Origin: Rhytidiadelphus loreus
Lineage: Eukaryota; Streptophyta; Bryopsida; Hypnales; Hylocomiaceae
Reading direction: 5' to 3'
Length of the DNA: 64,000 nt
NCBI GenBank assembly: GCA_947034895.1
Contig: OX344763.1
Location: 37,137,025-37,201,024, forward strand
The first letter of the stretch is position 1; each line of letters starts with the position of its first letter. A program made the position numbers and the translations under genes. The notes beneath the pieces were generated by a model. It saw only the letters and a program-made list of their open reading frames with translations. It was not told the DNA's origin and made no database searches. Below, one piece after another: positions 50,701-63,743 of this stretch.

Positions 50701-52481
50701 CGATATGGACAAAAGATGACGGGTGTGGGGAATTGTGAACTAAATGCATTGGGACAAGAATCATGACAATCTATACTAGTATACAATTTTGAGGGTAAAA
50801 AAAGAAACAAAATATTGGCTAAAAATACAAAAATCAATACAGAACTTGTCATGCATTTATTGCAAAATCCCAAGCATCCATGCAAAATCCATCGGTTAGG
50901 TCAAATCTCTAGAATGCATCATTGTTTGGTAGTTTTTCCATGTTTTGCTTAAGACTACAAATCGTCTTGCCCACCCTCCAAATCAACCACGGGCCTTTAT
51001 AGGCTAACGTTGTTCTTTCCAAACTTACAACAACATCTATACTACATATTGAAATTAATTTGCCTTACCCCAAGAAAGTTATTTTAGAAGCCATCAAAGT
51101 CAACAAATATTTCTACAAATATTTTCATTTGTACACGTGGAGGTTCATAAGTCCTAATTACAAGGATACCTAATTCAAAAGTATCATATGTGAAGGTCTG
51201 ATTCGGCACTCAGGTGCCAAAATTGAATTTCTACATTAGATTCTCAAGGATCCACATCACCTCACACCATTCACAAGATGATATGTGGCACTTTTGTACA
51301 AATTGACTTAATTTATTTTAAGGCTTACCTTCACGTAGGGTAGTGCAATAATAGTAAATATTTGTAGAGTCAAATTTCAAGAAATTAGTGTGGGGCAACC
51401 TAATTTCACTATTTATTGGAGCTTGCAAATGCGTGATATAAACCTTTACATTCTACCAGTCTTAGTGTAATGCATGAAAGGTTGCATCAAGGATTTAAAG
51501 ATTCTATTTCAGTAAAAAGAAGGTTCTTCACATTAAAATCATGTACATGGTTTTTTTATTTGAGTGATTTTTCGCTAAAATGCGATGATTTTTTTTGGAA
51601 GGGAATCTTGGGCAAACTATTCTTACTTTTTAGTAGATCACCAATTTGCTATCAAATCTAAAACAATATTGTTCTATTTTGAATGAATGTACATTCTTTT
51701 GGATGAATAAATGAAATTTCATCCATAGATTGCAAGTTTCATCCACTTCCATGGGTGTAAATAGCTTCATCCTTCCACTAATTATTGCTTTTTGCATTGC
51801 CTAAAATAAATGAAATAAAAATAAAATGTATTGAGAAGAGCACAAGCAACTATGATATTTTCACATTGAAGTCATATATTGAGAATATTCTTTTGTAAAG
51901 TTTGTCAAAATATAATTATGTTGTCACTAGGTTTATTGTAGGGTTATATCTTCCTACATTTTAGGAATATGAAAAAACCAAGATTCTTGCTAGTAGGGTA
52001 GAGTCCTCCATTATTTGGAACAAAAGGGCCTTCCTCTTTGTTTGTTTAAGTAGTTTCTCTGACTTTTGCCAATCATTGCCCTTATCTCTTCATTGTGCAG
52101 CTCTCGGACTTGTTTTTTTGTTTTTTGTTTTTTAATGCAATGGTTCGTTCCATTTGTTCAAAAAAAACAAAAGAAACCCAGGGTTGTGATTAATGGCCAG
52201 ACTCACCTTGTTGATGTCAACCATCCTATCCTTCGGCAATTTCCAATATAATCTGTGAGTTAATTGTGATGGCCCAACTAATCTCCAACTTTGCATTATT
52301 AGGTTTCTATTACATTTGTGGGATCCTCTTGAAACAATCTTGTCTCTGATTGAGGAGATAATAATTCAGGTAAAATGTCCATGGCTGCCGTGATCTTCAC
52401 ATTGACATCAGAATCGTTAGAACAAATTAAACAATTAAAAATTGGGATGCGGGAATGCGGGATTCGAAAAAACAGGAAGGA
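50701..52481. other. AT-rich spacer
   Basis: No gene or repeat boundary is recognised between the TTAA-type fragment and the tRNA gene. Confidence 0.45.
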
Positions 52482-52553
52482 AGGTCCCGGCGAGATTTGA
52501 ACTCGCGTTACTGGATTCAGAGTCCAATGTCCTGACCACTAGACTACGGGACC
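52482..52553 (-). tRNA. tRNA-Gln (anticodon CTG)
   Basis: The 72-nt minus-strand sequence has a 7-bp acceptor stem (GGTCCCG with CGGGACC). It has A-box-like TAGTCTAGTGG, an anticodon loop CTCTGAA between TTGGA and TCCAG, and B-box GTTCAAATC. It has no intron. The anticodon CTG reads Gln CAG codons. Its sequence plan matches plant nuclear tRNA-Gln. Confidence 0.95.
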
Positions 52554-53407
52554 TCACCACTGATCCCGCTCAGGGAGCTGGAAAAACGCAACCCCTGCTC
52601 AGGTGATTTCAGAGGTTGATTGTAACTTCCTATTCTAATTCTTTGCGAATTATCAAGACACAGAACGTTTATATGTCCGAACTAAAAATAGAAGGTTACA
52701 TTTAATTGTAGTAACTTCGTAAGTAAATATTTATCATCCATAAATATAGGACAAGCTTCTTTCTTTTCTTAAGGAATTCTATATAATTCGATTCAACTCC
52801 ACGTGTTGTTACCAACAACCTTCTTTGATTTACAGAACGTTCCGCTACTGACACTTGAAAAAAAAAAAAAAAAATTTTGCACTTTGGTGCTCCTTGCTTA
52901 TTTGGTCCTATCAGGGTACCGTAACCGCGGACACTGAGGCCTCAAGTTAGGTTCATTTGCCTCTGGTCGAGGGTTTTTTTTGTAAAATCACCCTGGGTAT
53001 TATGATCTTCTATTATGAAACAAAGATGTTAGACAGAATATACTGAGCACTGTGTAATGAAATGCGATCTTATATGTTTGTTCCAATAGTCACTCTAACC
53101 TCATCCCAAAACTATCTAACAACATGAACCTTAGATTTTTTAAAGTACTCTTCTTTGTAAGAGAATAACAGATTTGGCTAAATTTAAACGAGAGCAAACT
53201 TAGATTCCTCAAGGTGATACCAGAAAGAGAATCAGAATCAGAATAAGGTTATAACCAACCCAACTTTCTAGAGTGCATTTCAGATGGGTTATAGAATGTT
53301 ATGCATATTGAGGAAGAGATAATGTTCATGTGAATCGCAGCAGGAAAGCACAGAAGATTTGGAGCAAAATTTGCAGCAATTGAGAGCAAAATTAAAAGAG
53401 CCTACTC

Positions 53408-54995
53408 CTACTCCATGCGAACCTCGTACCACTGGAGGGATCCCTGACCATCTCCGAGGTCAAGTTCGCAGACAGCATTCACCAAAAATTGGACTGCTTC
53501 ATCTACGTTCTTGAATTTGGTCAAGTCTATAGGGGGCTTCTCTCCCGGCCATTCTTGCAACCAACTCTGTCACGAAAGTGCACAAAAGAATCATATCAAA
53601 AACAGCAAGATGGGGGACAGTAGTATAGGATTTCATAAGATATGAAAGGCGAAAAAGTCTTCTCTGAAATATATAACATACATGAAACATATGATGACCT
53701 TGGTGTATATATAAAAAACAAAGATCAATGAGATAAACCCTAAGAAAACCTATTTCTCATAAAAAACAAAAAACAGTTATCAGACCCTAAGCAGGATGGA
53801 TTAAAACGACCTAGTAGCTATTCCAGTCTTATCTCACATCCCATTCGCCCCACTCTGTAAATTCTTGAGTACGAGAGTCTTCAAAGAGCACAAGACGGCA
53901 GGATTCGTTCTCTACAGGACAAAATAGCGATGAAATGCATCACCACTGCAATGGTGCACACATTCAAACATTGGTGTAACTTAGTACCTTAAGTTTTTCT
54001 TGCAGCTCTTCAGCTGTGACGAATTGCTCGTCTTCACCAGGCTCCATCAACACGTAAGTTTCTGCATCTCCGTACATTGCACTCCGACCAGACCGTCCGT
54101 GTACCACAATCTGCATACATCGTCATATTCTTTAAATGGCAAAGTTTCAAGACATTTGCACTTCTTAAGAAATATGCCGGTCTAAAATCAGTCCTAATTT
54201 TAAGAGCCTGTGCACTTAAATGTCCCAATCTTCACCAATAAAGGACGCCATTTTAACAAATATGACTATATGCACAGATAAGATGTCTTCCAAAAACTGA
54301 TGTAAGGACGAGATTCACAGCACACCTCAATTCAGCACGGATGAAACACAAGAACCGAGTGGTAAAACGGATTGGCATGGCAATAAACCTGGGATCCCCT
54401 TCCGTTGAATGCGGCATCTCGAGGAGCAACACCTACGCTGTTTATTCTTGAAATTCCCGTCAAATTGTGCGCAATTTCTACGTTCCCCTTGATTGCTCTA
54501 CAGGCATTTCCCCTCAGGGCCACTGCCTGCACAGCGCAGACACTGATAAGCTTCTTTCTCTTACTAATCAAAACTCAGCAATCCCCCTTTTCTCTCAGTA
54601 ACGGTCCAGTAGGATCAACAGGAGGAGGCAAAAGCGTTGTAACCCCATCTTCTCACAATTTTGCCAATTTAAGGTAGCACGAAGACGAGTCTCCAATCAC
54701 CAAGCCTAATGATCAATTTTCAACGCTGAGAAACCATTAACCACCACCTTAGGATGCATGAATAGCTTGCAACGTTGGACGAGTTCGTCAAGAATGGGAG
54801 TGATAAGTACTGTCCAATGATGGAATTCACCACTCTGAAGCCCAGTATTACTTGACACAAAACCTGAATTCCGAAAGTCAAGCAGAAGAAAGAAAAAACC
54901 TGCACTATGGAGGAGGGCGGAGAAGGAGAAATGGCTATGGTGAGGGAGGATAGCATCGCTTGTCGAGAGTGGAGGCCTTGAACCGCCATTGCCAT
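53408..54995 (-). CDS. CRR7: CRR7-like chloroplast NDH complex assembly factor
   Basis: CRR7 (chlororespiratory reduction 7) is a nuclear-encoded stromal factor needed to assemble subcomplex A of the chloroplast NADH dehydrogenase-like complex. Four exons join in frame with GT-AG introns: 54995-54900, 54526-54389, 54110-53988 and 53566-53408, giving 171 residues. Residues 1-80 are poorly conserved and Ser/Ala/Arg-rich, as for a chloroplast transit peptide. The C-terminal half carries the family pattern: [20 protein letters not shown], then [13 protein letters not shown], then [14 protein letters not shown] and [10 protein letters not shown] just before the stop. Recognition is from memory of the family. 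The minus-strand frame is open upstream to an ATG at 55280, so a longer N terminus cannot be excluded, but the ATG at 54995 gives a typical length. The tRNA-Gln gene lies about 0.85 kb downstream. Confidence 0.85.
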
Positions 54996-55564
54996 GCTCT
55001 TTTTAAGGCAGGAACACTCAGACTGTAACGAAGAAACGGAAATTCCTGATCGCCGGATGCTGCACCCTGCTTGAATCAAGCCGAAACCGACTCCATCGAC
55101 GACGGCAACGTCATCTTTGAAGTATGATACCGCCAAGCAAGAGACGAAAGTTACGGCTATGGCGAAAGAAGCCTGGCGAGGGCGTCGTGATTGCAATTTC
55201 TCCAATTCGCAACTCGTGGTTTTCTGATAAGCCGTGTGTGTATCCTGAATAGCCACTTGAAATGAATGTATTATGTACATTTTAGGTGACTTGACGAATT
55301 ACGGTAACTCCTTACTTCCAATGCTTGCTAGAGGGTTTGCAAAAAATAAGAGTCTGTTCATATTGTGTTCATGGATAGTCAGTCACTCACAAAAATGGTT
55401 AATTAGTATGGTCTGAATAATTTATCATAAGGTTATACTATTCAACATCGGTTGTAGTTGTGGCATTGTAATATTCAAGGTGTACAATGGAGGTGTTGTT
55501 AGATTGGGCATCCTAATTTTCATTGCAACTAATTATCCACCTATACTAAATAACCATTTTGGTG

Positions 55565-55690
55565 GCCGGGGTGAACTGACCCCCTCGCTCGTCCTCCCAT
55601 GGATGGAAGTAGGTGATGAAGTGGTTCATTTATCATCTCTTCCTTGACTCAAGTGTAGTTAACCCAAGGTTTAGGGTGGTCTTGTAGTGG
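55565..55690 (+). repeat. Left terminal inverted repeat of the MULE
   Basis: GCCGGGGTGAACTGACCCCC, then CTCGCTCGTCC. After a gap, GACTCAAGTGTAGTTAACCC and GGTTTAGGGTGGTC match the right end in inverse. Confidence 0.85.
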
Positions 55691-56189
55691 GAAGGTGGTA
55701 GAGAATAGATGTGCTGTCTTTTTATGGAAGAAGAACTAAAAGGTGTCACTTTTTGAATCATGTCATCTATATTTAGTAAAGAGGCTTCATATTATGCCAT
55801 GTGTCATGCTTTTGGCAACTACCATTTCTATTTCTTAAAAGACAATGTAGTGGGAGGTGTGGATTTTTCTATTTCAAAATTAAAATGGATGATGGACATG
55901 GTTCCAATTCAATATTAAGGGGTCATTTCCCTCTTAACTTCCCAAAATAATCAAATCTAAATGGACTCTCTAATATTAAATTTCTATTAGATTTGCAAAC
56001 CATCAAATGAGATTGTTTGATAAACTATACACTATAACATCATAACCTCCAATAGTGTTTTCATAAAGTGGGAGTACAATGTTAGTATCACCTAAGCATT
56101 GAAGAGGTATGGTTTCCTTGTTACCTTTTTCATTTTCTTTTTAGCAAAAATATTCTTTTGCAATGAAAAAATATGTATGAAAATTTAAT

Positions 56190-57060
56190 TATTTATTTAT
56201 TGTAGTTTAAAGCATTGCAATGAAATCTAAGGATGAATTTTTGAATAGAGCATGCATTGTAATGGGTATTGTAAGTTGATCCAGGGATTAGTTTAAAGAC
56301 AGAATATGAGTTGTAATGGGTATTGCATGAGGTAGTCCAGGGACACAAGGAGGACACTCTCACTACATTTGGGGTACCCACGTGTGAAAGCTATTCTATA
56401 GAATTATTTTTTCATTTTTCAAATCTTTTTTCTTATATAATATAGAGGTGTGAAAGTTATTTTCAGCTTTACAATGTATCTTTTTTCTTCAAAAATTTAT
56501 AACTAATTACTATTAGCATAAAAAAATACCAATAATTCAAAACATAAACTTCTAAAGTAGTAAAATATATCCATAATTTTTTTTTTGAAAAAAATATTAA
56601 ATTTTAAGGTGTATTACTTGTATTATTTTTTCCGCCGCACGTGGGTTGCTAAAATGTGGGGAGTGTCCTCCCCGTGTCCAAGGATAAGTTTTGAAATAGA
56701 GCATCAGTCATGATGGGTATTGTATGACATAGTCTAGGGATTCATTTTGAAATGGAATATACATTGTGATGGGTATTGCATACAGTAGTCCAGGGATTAG
56801 TTTTGAAATGGAGCATAAATTATAATGGGTATTGCATAAGGTAGGCCAAGGATTCTTTTAGAAATGGAGCATGCATTGTGATGGGTATTGCATAAGGTAG
56901 TCCAGGGATTAGTTTTGAAATGGAGCATGAGTTGTGATGGGTATTGCATAAGGTAGGCCAAGGATTCTTTCAGAAATGGGGCATGCATTGTGATGGGTAT
57001 TGTAATATAGTTTACAAATTAGTTTTAAATGTAATGCATAAGGTAATTCAGGGATAAATG
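56190..57060 (+). repeat. Left subterminal tandem array of the MULE, unit about 58-60 bp
   Basis: About nine imperfect copies of a unit read GATGGGTATTGCATAAGGTA, then GTCCAGGGATTAGTTTTGAA, then ATGGAGCAT. The best-ordered copies are at 56700-57000. A MITE has inserted into the array at 56344-56676. Confidence 0.88.
56344..56676. mobile_element. 333-bp MITE nested in the subterminal array
   Basis: The left end CACAAGGAGGACACTCTCAC and the inverse right end CACGGGGAGGACACTCCCCA are inverted repeats of about 40 bp. The flanks TCCAGGGA (56336-56343) and TCCAAGGA (56677-56684) could be an 8-bp target duplication with one change. However, the array itself carries both variants, so this is not decisive. 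The size and TSD length suit a hAT- or Mutator-type MITE. Confidence 0.7.
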
Positions 57061-57376
57061 GATCATGTAGGCCTTTTGGTGAGAATGATTGTTTGTAATG
57101 GGTGCTACACCCTCATTTCATGTGATGCCTACATACTTATATCCCAATGAATATTGCTTATGATTTACTTAAAATTCTTGAAAATAGATACTTTAGACAG
57201 TTTGAGATTAAGAGGTAGGGGTTAGTAGTATGTTTTCATCATTAAAGATTTTATTTCAATGATATCCATTTTTTTTTCCTTTAGGTATGTTTGTATTTTC
57301 TTTTTAACATATTCAAGTAAATTTTGTGTTTGATGCATGTTGCCAACTTGTCATTCCTTATGTGACCATTCAAATT

Positions 57377-59876
57377 ATGTTGATTATGTCTACAGCTCTC
57401 GTCATGCCGAATGCTCGTGCCATTTTTGAAGTTCAAACTCATCCACCAGGGCCCATGTCATTCGACCAAATCCAATGGAAAAGTAAGGAGCGAAAAGGTT
57501 GGGGATATGGGACTAATGTCATGTTTGCATATATTCCCTTTCATAGAGTGGATGATTTCATTGGAGGTCAAACATGTCCAGATGGATTGCCAATGGATTG
57601 GAATGTTGTAGATAGAATCTTGGGGAAAGAGAAGAAAAGACCACAAATAACATCTTTCATTAAGCATGTGTGGTATGAGTGTGCTTATGGACCGGAAGAT
57701 CATAGAGGAGATTTACAACACCCAAACTCAAAGAAATATGGATGCATTGCAAAGTTTTCCATCAAGCAACTACTTTTGTATCCGGATGTCGCTGAAGTTG
57801 TTTACTTCCATGTTGATCATACGAGAGAGGACAAGACATCTGCACATGGATCCGATGATCCCTATTCCGTTGGTCGGAAATCTGCATATCATCCTAGGAT
57901 GTCCAATGACATGAAGGATTGGATCATCAAACGGTTGAATGAAGGGTTCACTACTAAGCAAATTTACGAAGAGTACAAACGCAATTGAATTGAAAGGAAG
58001 AAGATGAAGGCCCCTAAGGTCCGTGATGACTTTGTAGAACTTAGGGACATTGCTTACTATGAACGTCGATAAAAAAATGGGAGTGTGGCGTAAGCATCCC
58101 AAGGACTTTGAAAGTGTGAAGATGTGGACTTAAGAGAAACCGACAATATCTTCATTTGGCATGAGAAAGATGAGGCGTGTGATTTGCCATTCATTATTGG
58201 GATTCAAATACCATGGCAAAAATATATGATGATGAAGTTTGGGCATAATGGTGCTATAGCAATGGACGCCACGTTTGGTACCAACTTGTCCAAATATCCT
58301 TTGTTTACTTTACTTGTCTTCGATAATTGGAGAAATGGGATTCCCATGGCGTGGGTGATTACTAGTCAAATGATTGAGGAAGACATTGTGATGTGGTTAG
58401 AACCTCTCCGAAGACATATAGAGAAGGACATGCCTCATTTCCTTCCTTCTTGTTTCATAATTGATGATGCTAACTACCAATGGAATGCTATAAAATGAGC
58501 ATGGCCTGAGGATGAGGTGCCCGTTTATTTATGTTCTTTCCATGTTTTAAAGAATAAAAAGAACCATATCCTCACTAAAGTTCCAAACTTGGGTACACTA
58601 AGAGACCTTGTGTACCGGATTCTACATTCTTTTTTATACACCCCTATTAGGTATGGAGAGTCTGAAGAGGATTTCCTCAAATGTGCTTGTGAGATGAACA
58701 AGTTCATGTTCAAGTACTTATACATCAACACAATGGAGGAATATATACAAGTTCATTATGATCATCAAGGTGACTACTTCACTCTACATTTTCTAATGGT
58801 TTCATTATATTTAAATGATTCTTTATTTATTTCTGTATGCACATGAAGTTTGTTATAGTTCTTTAGAATTTATTAATTTCATTTCCATCCTCTGTATTAT
58901 AGAGATGTACCTAATTGGCCATCCTAGGAATTCTCACTCCAATCAAGATACGCAAGCGAGTATTGAATCATATCGTGGAGCATTGAAATGGTGGATGAAG
59001 ATTGATAATCATCAAATTCAAGGTAGGAGGATCGATTTTCTAATTTGGTGTCTTACCAATCCTGTGGAGACACACTACATATACATCAAAGATAGGAAGT
59101 TGTATGGATTTGTTTTGAATAAGTCCGTGGAGAAAATTGTAGTGGATAGCATTACAAAAGCAAAGAGCATTCCATTTGATCATGTTCGCTAGCACGAGTT
59201 TGACGAGCACAAATGGCAAGTACACTCTCAAAGTGTGGAAGACCTTTGGTATGACATCTCTTATCCATATACCAATTATGCATCATGCTCTTGTGAATGG
59301 TCTATTTGTGGAAATTTTTATAAGCATCAACCTGTAGTGATCAAATGCTCCACTGATATGTCATAGAGCCTAATGTTGGAGTTCCTTGGAACATATTATG
59401 GTTCTATACGTGGAGGTTTAGAGGCCATGTTCAAGCACAATGTCCCTCTCGATCCATTTCATGAAGTCTATGACAATGGCCTTGGCAATGATGATGATGA
59501 TGGCTATGGAATTATCATAGCTCCTACTATGGAGTCTAATATTGATGAAGGAAGATGTTCTAGATATATGGAGGGACTTAGGCCACTACAACCATCAATG
59601 GAAAGTTCATTAGCACTAATCGACAATTTAGTGCAAGAGGCAAAAGAGGAGGCAATTGAAGGCGGGGTTCAATTAGTTCATCATTTGCATGCAAAGATGG
59701 TCAAAGTTGTGACCGATGTTCGTCGTAGACGAGTCCATCAATCTTCTAATATTCTACATCCTCAAACTGTTTTTGAGGTTGTAGATGACGGTACTCCAAA
59801 TTCGATTGTACGAATGAAGGATTTCCGTGAAAAGATCATGTCTTCTCAGAAGAGGAAGAGACGCATTGGACTTTAA
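57377..59876 (+). pseudogene. MULE transposase (FAR1/MudrA-like), broken
   Basis: From the first ATG the frame has a zinc-cluster-like N terminus (HVWYECAYG, KKYGCIAKFS, YFHVDHT). The MULE transposase core follows (GAIAMDATFGTNLSKYPLFT, MAWVITSQMIEEDI, CFIIDDA, VPVYLCSFHVLK). A SWIM-type zinc finger comes next (CSCEWSIC, then H) and then a basic C terminus. A probable intron lies at 58772-58903. Defects: TGA at 57986, a frame slip at an A run near 58073, TGA near 58496, and TAG near 59190 and 59364. Several stops are explicable as C-to-T changes of CGA or CAG codons. It catalysed transposition once; this copy cannot. Confidence 0.85.
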
Positions 59877-60439
59877 TTTGTCATACCTAGGATGAATGGT
59901 TTTTTCTTTCAAAATGTCTTTATCTATTAAGATTTGGATTTGGATTGTAAGAGACATTTTGACCTATATATAAACTACATTTGGTTTTTTATTTTTTGAA
60001 AATGTTAATTTGTCATATTATTGTTAATTTGTCATAGCTTTTAGTAATTTCAATTTTATTTTAAAACAATGATGCTAGTGTGTGCTTGAGTGTGTAAGCA
60101 TGGAAATTAGAGCATATGAGCCTTCAGCAAGTGTTTAAGTACATATCCTCTTGAGGGGTGCACTTAGTTCTACTATAACAAACCATGTGCGAACAAGTGG
60201 TTTATAATAAACTATAATTTCAACCTAAAATTTTGAACATTGTTTAATGATGACTATAGCTTTCTATTGCCAAAATTTCCAACTCAAATAAAATATGAAA
60301 TGATTTCTTATTGAAAATGAACTAAAATGGCATGTTTTTCAACTCAAATAATTATAGAAGACATTTAGATGACCATTGAGTCAATATTCAACTCAAAATG
60401 AGCTTTCAATAATGAGTTATTTTAAGGAATCTTTTGTTC

Positions 60440-60705
60440 ATTTTTTAAACAATTTTTTCTTATATAATATAGGGGTGTGAAAGTTATTTTTTAGTTCTAC
60501 AGTGTATCTTTTTACTTCAAAAATTTGTAACTAATTATTATTAACAAAAAAAAAATCAATAATTCAAAACATAAACTTTCAAAGTATGAAAATCTATTCA
60601 TATTTTTTTAATTTTGTCTTATTTAAAATTCAAAAAGTATATAGGGGGTCCAAAGTTTTGTTTGCACGTGGTTTCTAATGGACACTCTAAATACCCCCCT
60701 GAGCA
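60440..60705 (+). repeat. Partial second copy of the nested MITE
   Basis: TATAATATAGGGGTGTGAAA, GTATCTTTTTACTTCAAAAA and AATTCAAAACATAAACTTTC match the interior of the MITE at 56344-56676 in the same orientation. The right edge (GCACGTGGTTTCTAATGGAC) is recognisable and the left end is missing. Confidence 0.65.
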
Positions 60706-60904
60706 TATCCTACAACTGTTGAAGGTACTTATAACATAAACACCTATAGTGTAGGCATCTATAACATAATTATACTATAATCATCAAAAAAATTTACACT
60801 ATAGAGACCTATAAGAGAGGTATATAGTCTTGTAGGCTCATACTCATAATCCTAGGGTCACATAATAAGAACTTTCTATTTTTTTTAAACATTTTTTATT
60901 AGAA

Positions 60905-61165
60905 AATTAAACTTAAAAATATTGGAATACCCATCACAACACACAAAATCCCTACAAAGTACTTCTTGGACTACCCTTGTACATTGTCCGAGACGGTCTA
61001 TGCCCCATTTGAAGTATAATTTTTGAATATTATTGCAATACCCATCACAACGCATGCTTCATTTTTAAAAGTAATCCTTGGACTACCTTGCAATACCCAT
61101 CACAACACATTAACCATTCATAAATTAATCCTTGGATTTTATTGCAATATCCATCATCCATAGGT
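60905..61165 (-). repeat. Right subterminal array of the MULE, inverted relative to the left
   Basis: Three to four units read GCAATACCCATCACAACGC, with AATCCTTGGACTACC between them. They are the inverse of the GATGGGTATTGCA / GTAGTCCAGGGATT units on the left. Further single words occur at about 63050, 63112 (same orientation as the left array) and 63497. Confidence 0.8.
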
Positions 61166-61692
61166 AATAAATAATCCAATTCCCTACATACTTGTTCATT
61201 GCAAAACCAATGAGAGAGATCACTCTACACTTATTCAAATTTTGTGAGGAAGTAATACCTCCGACCTAATACATGTAGTTTGTAGTGAACATTCAATACA
61301 TATTTCAGTGTTTGCTAGATGTTGTGACATAATTTAAAGATTTCAATGTAATAAGCATTTTAATTAGAAAATTAGTTCCAACTTCTAGTACCTTATAATA
61401 AAAACTCACAAAGCAATTTTGGTTATAGTTTAAGACACTTTGGAAAGTTTCCCTTATACGTAGGTTCACTTATCACATCCCTAGTAGTTAGGAGAAGGCA
61501 ATGCTTTGGGTAGACAAAGAATCATAATACAACATATTAATTGAATATGATTTACAAACACAATAGACATGTAAGAAAGAGAAAACTTCATTAAAAAGTG
61601 TCAAATATCACATTTCTTATATTATAACATGAAGAATCCAGAACTAGAAAACATAACTAAGAAAATAAACATGATGTGTTGAAAAAATAACT

Positions 61693-62757
61693 CTATTTAC
61701 TAACATCATCATTACCATCACTACTATGATTCTCCTTGTCCTCATCCTCCTCATTATCACCTTCTATCTCTTCACTACTATCCTCATTGTCATCATCACC
61801 GCTACTTTCTCCATGTTCCAAACGGTAAGCATCACATGCCGCTTCAATTCGATCCATGCGGGTGGAATTGGACATTTGATAAAGTGTCCTTTTCAGTTCC
61901 AAAAAACGTGAAATCCATTTGCCTTTACCTTCTTTCCACCTATGATCATTAGAAAAATTATAACAATCTTAATATGAAATAGTAAAAACCATTTTCTCAA
62001 GAAATTATTCGAGAAGAAAAATGAAATAAAGGAAAAGTGGTTGGGGATACTTACGAAAGACAAATAGCTTGCTCTTGATGCCAATCTATTAATTTTTTGA
62101 CCATCATTTTCTTCTCATCTTCATGTTTCTTCCAATCTTTGTCCATAAAAATAGTCTTCATGGACTTGGATACTCTTTTGTGCTTGGAACCGACCACCAA
62201 GTTTGCAAGGTTTTCAGAGTTGTGAAGAGTCTCACATTTTCCTCCATCCAAAACCCTTTCACCTAATGTCTTCACCCCTATTAAGGATCTCAACATCATG
62301 ACCAATGATAGTAGCAAGAATAGGTGGTATTTTAATTTTCAAATCTACTTTGGCCCTCTCCTCTAATGTTTTCCAATGGCCTTCTCCTTCTTCTTTCCAA
62401 GCTTGTTCTTTTTTTCATAATTCTTTCTTGGCTCTCTTGTAGGGATTTTCCATCACCTTCAAATTCATATTCTTTGAATTGACCTTCTTCTTCTTGGCAC
62501 CAGGTTTAGGTGGCCTTCCAATATTTTTTGATCTTGGAAGATCCATCGTATGACAAATTCGTAAATGGTTGGCTAAGTGATGGCGGAATTTCCAAGGACC
62601 TCTCTTGCATTCCACACCTTCTTCTTTAACCAAACACACCCACAATTTTGCATCTTTTTTCACATGTTTCTAATCTTCACCTTCACGGCCAATGAGGTAA
62701 ACAACCTCATGGGAAGTTCCTCCTCCCTCTTGAATATGAAGGGCCATGCCTACAAAA
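61693..62757 (-). pseudogene. Second MULE gene: zinc-finger/AT-hook protein of unknown function, broken
   Basis: I do not recognise this gene as any named family. On the minus strand it starts MALHIQEGGGTSHEVVYLIG. After an in-frame TAG it has a Cys/His cluster of zinc-finger type (WVCLVKEEGVEC, HHLANHLRICH). Next come an AT-hook-like GRPPKPGAKKKK, a Lys-rich middle (KHEDEKKMMVKKLIDWHQEQ), a probable intron about 62050-61935, and a C terminus ending in a long acidic stretch (GDDDNEDSSEEIEGDNEEDE). Stops (TAG near 62674, TGA near 62415) and a frameshift near 62275 break it. It lies tail to tail with the transposase gene, inside the same TIRs, so it travelled with the element. It may be a captured host gene or a true element gene. 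Confidence 0.7.
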
Positions 62758-63617
62758 TAAAAAATGTACAAATAAAAATTGAAATAAATTCTTTCAAACA
62801 TAAGGTAGAACAACATCTCTATTAGGCAATATCTATCAATAACATGTATATTACATCCTTTCTAAAGCAATACCCAACAATAGTAAAAAATCTTTCATGT
62901 TTTATATCATATAAAAGATTGAATAATGTAAGTGCAATTTGTATCACTAAAGTCATGTAGAAGCAAATGTAAACCTTCATCATAAATCATAGCATGTCAA
63001 GTAAATATATGTATTTTTATTTTTGTTTTTAATTTTTTGACATAAGCAATACCCATCATAAAGTTATGAAAATATTGAAAGTGCTCCCTAGTTTTGTATG
63101 TCCAATCATTCATGATGGGTATTGCATTGTCCAAAGTGTAGTACCCCAAATACTTATTAAATGCTTATTAAGCAATAAACAAAGCTTTGGAAGCATAAGG
63201 AGGTTTGCAAAAAACAAATTGAAGGTTCATATAAAGTAGTTTAGAAAAGTATTCTTGTGCTAGATTGCAATAAAAACAAAAACAAAGGTCATGCTTGACA
63301 AGGTAGTGCTTGAAATGTTCAAAGAAATGGTCAAAGAATTGAAATGTTCAAAGAATGTTTCTAAAGAAGTTTAGTTTCAGAATATCTTATCAATGAATCG
63401 CTACTCCAAAGTCTCAAGGAGAAGAAGAAGATCAAACAAGCAAATCAAACAAGTAGACGAGCAAAACTTCGCAAGCTTCACAAGATGTCGATGGCGCAAT
63501 ACCCATCATGAATCGGAGAAGCAAGTGGCTGTGTGGGAGAATGAGGAGGACCACACGGGAGAGTTTGAAAATAGAAGGTCTATTGTGGGACCCTTGCTCG
63601 CATGATATCCTCAAAGG

Positions 63618-63743
63618 TGAGCGTGGATTCAGGACCCTAAACTGGACCTTAACTAGTGCTTGAAGTCGAGTTAACATGAGGTCACGGTTACTGTTTCTGT
63701 TCATCCCTAACGAGGACAAGCGAGGGGGCCAATCCACCCCGGC
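63618..63743 (-). repeat. Right terminal inverted repeat of the MULE
   Basis: In inverse this reads GCCGGGGTGGATTGGCCCCC, then CTCGCTTGTCC, later GACTTCAAGCACTAGTTAAG and CAGTTTAGGGTCC. It matches the left terminus with gaps and is followed by CATTTTGGTG. Confidence 0.85.

Larger units (their letters stand above)
55565..63743. mobile_element. Mutator-like element (MULE) of 8.2 kb with two convergent genes
   Basis: The ends start GCCGGGGTGAACTGACCCCC on the left and, in inverse, GCCGGGGTGGATTGGCCCCC on the right. A perfect 10-bp repeat, CATTTTGGTG, flanks the element (55555-55564 and 63744-63753). Inverted similarity extends about 120 bp with gaps. The transposase gene runs on the plus strand and a second gene on the minus strand, tail to tail. 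Both have several in-frame stops, so this copy is no longer autonomous. Known MULEs make 8-11 bp target duplications. Confidence 0.9.
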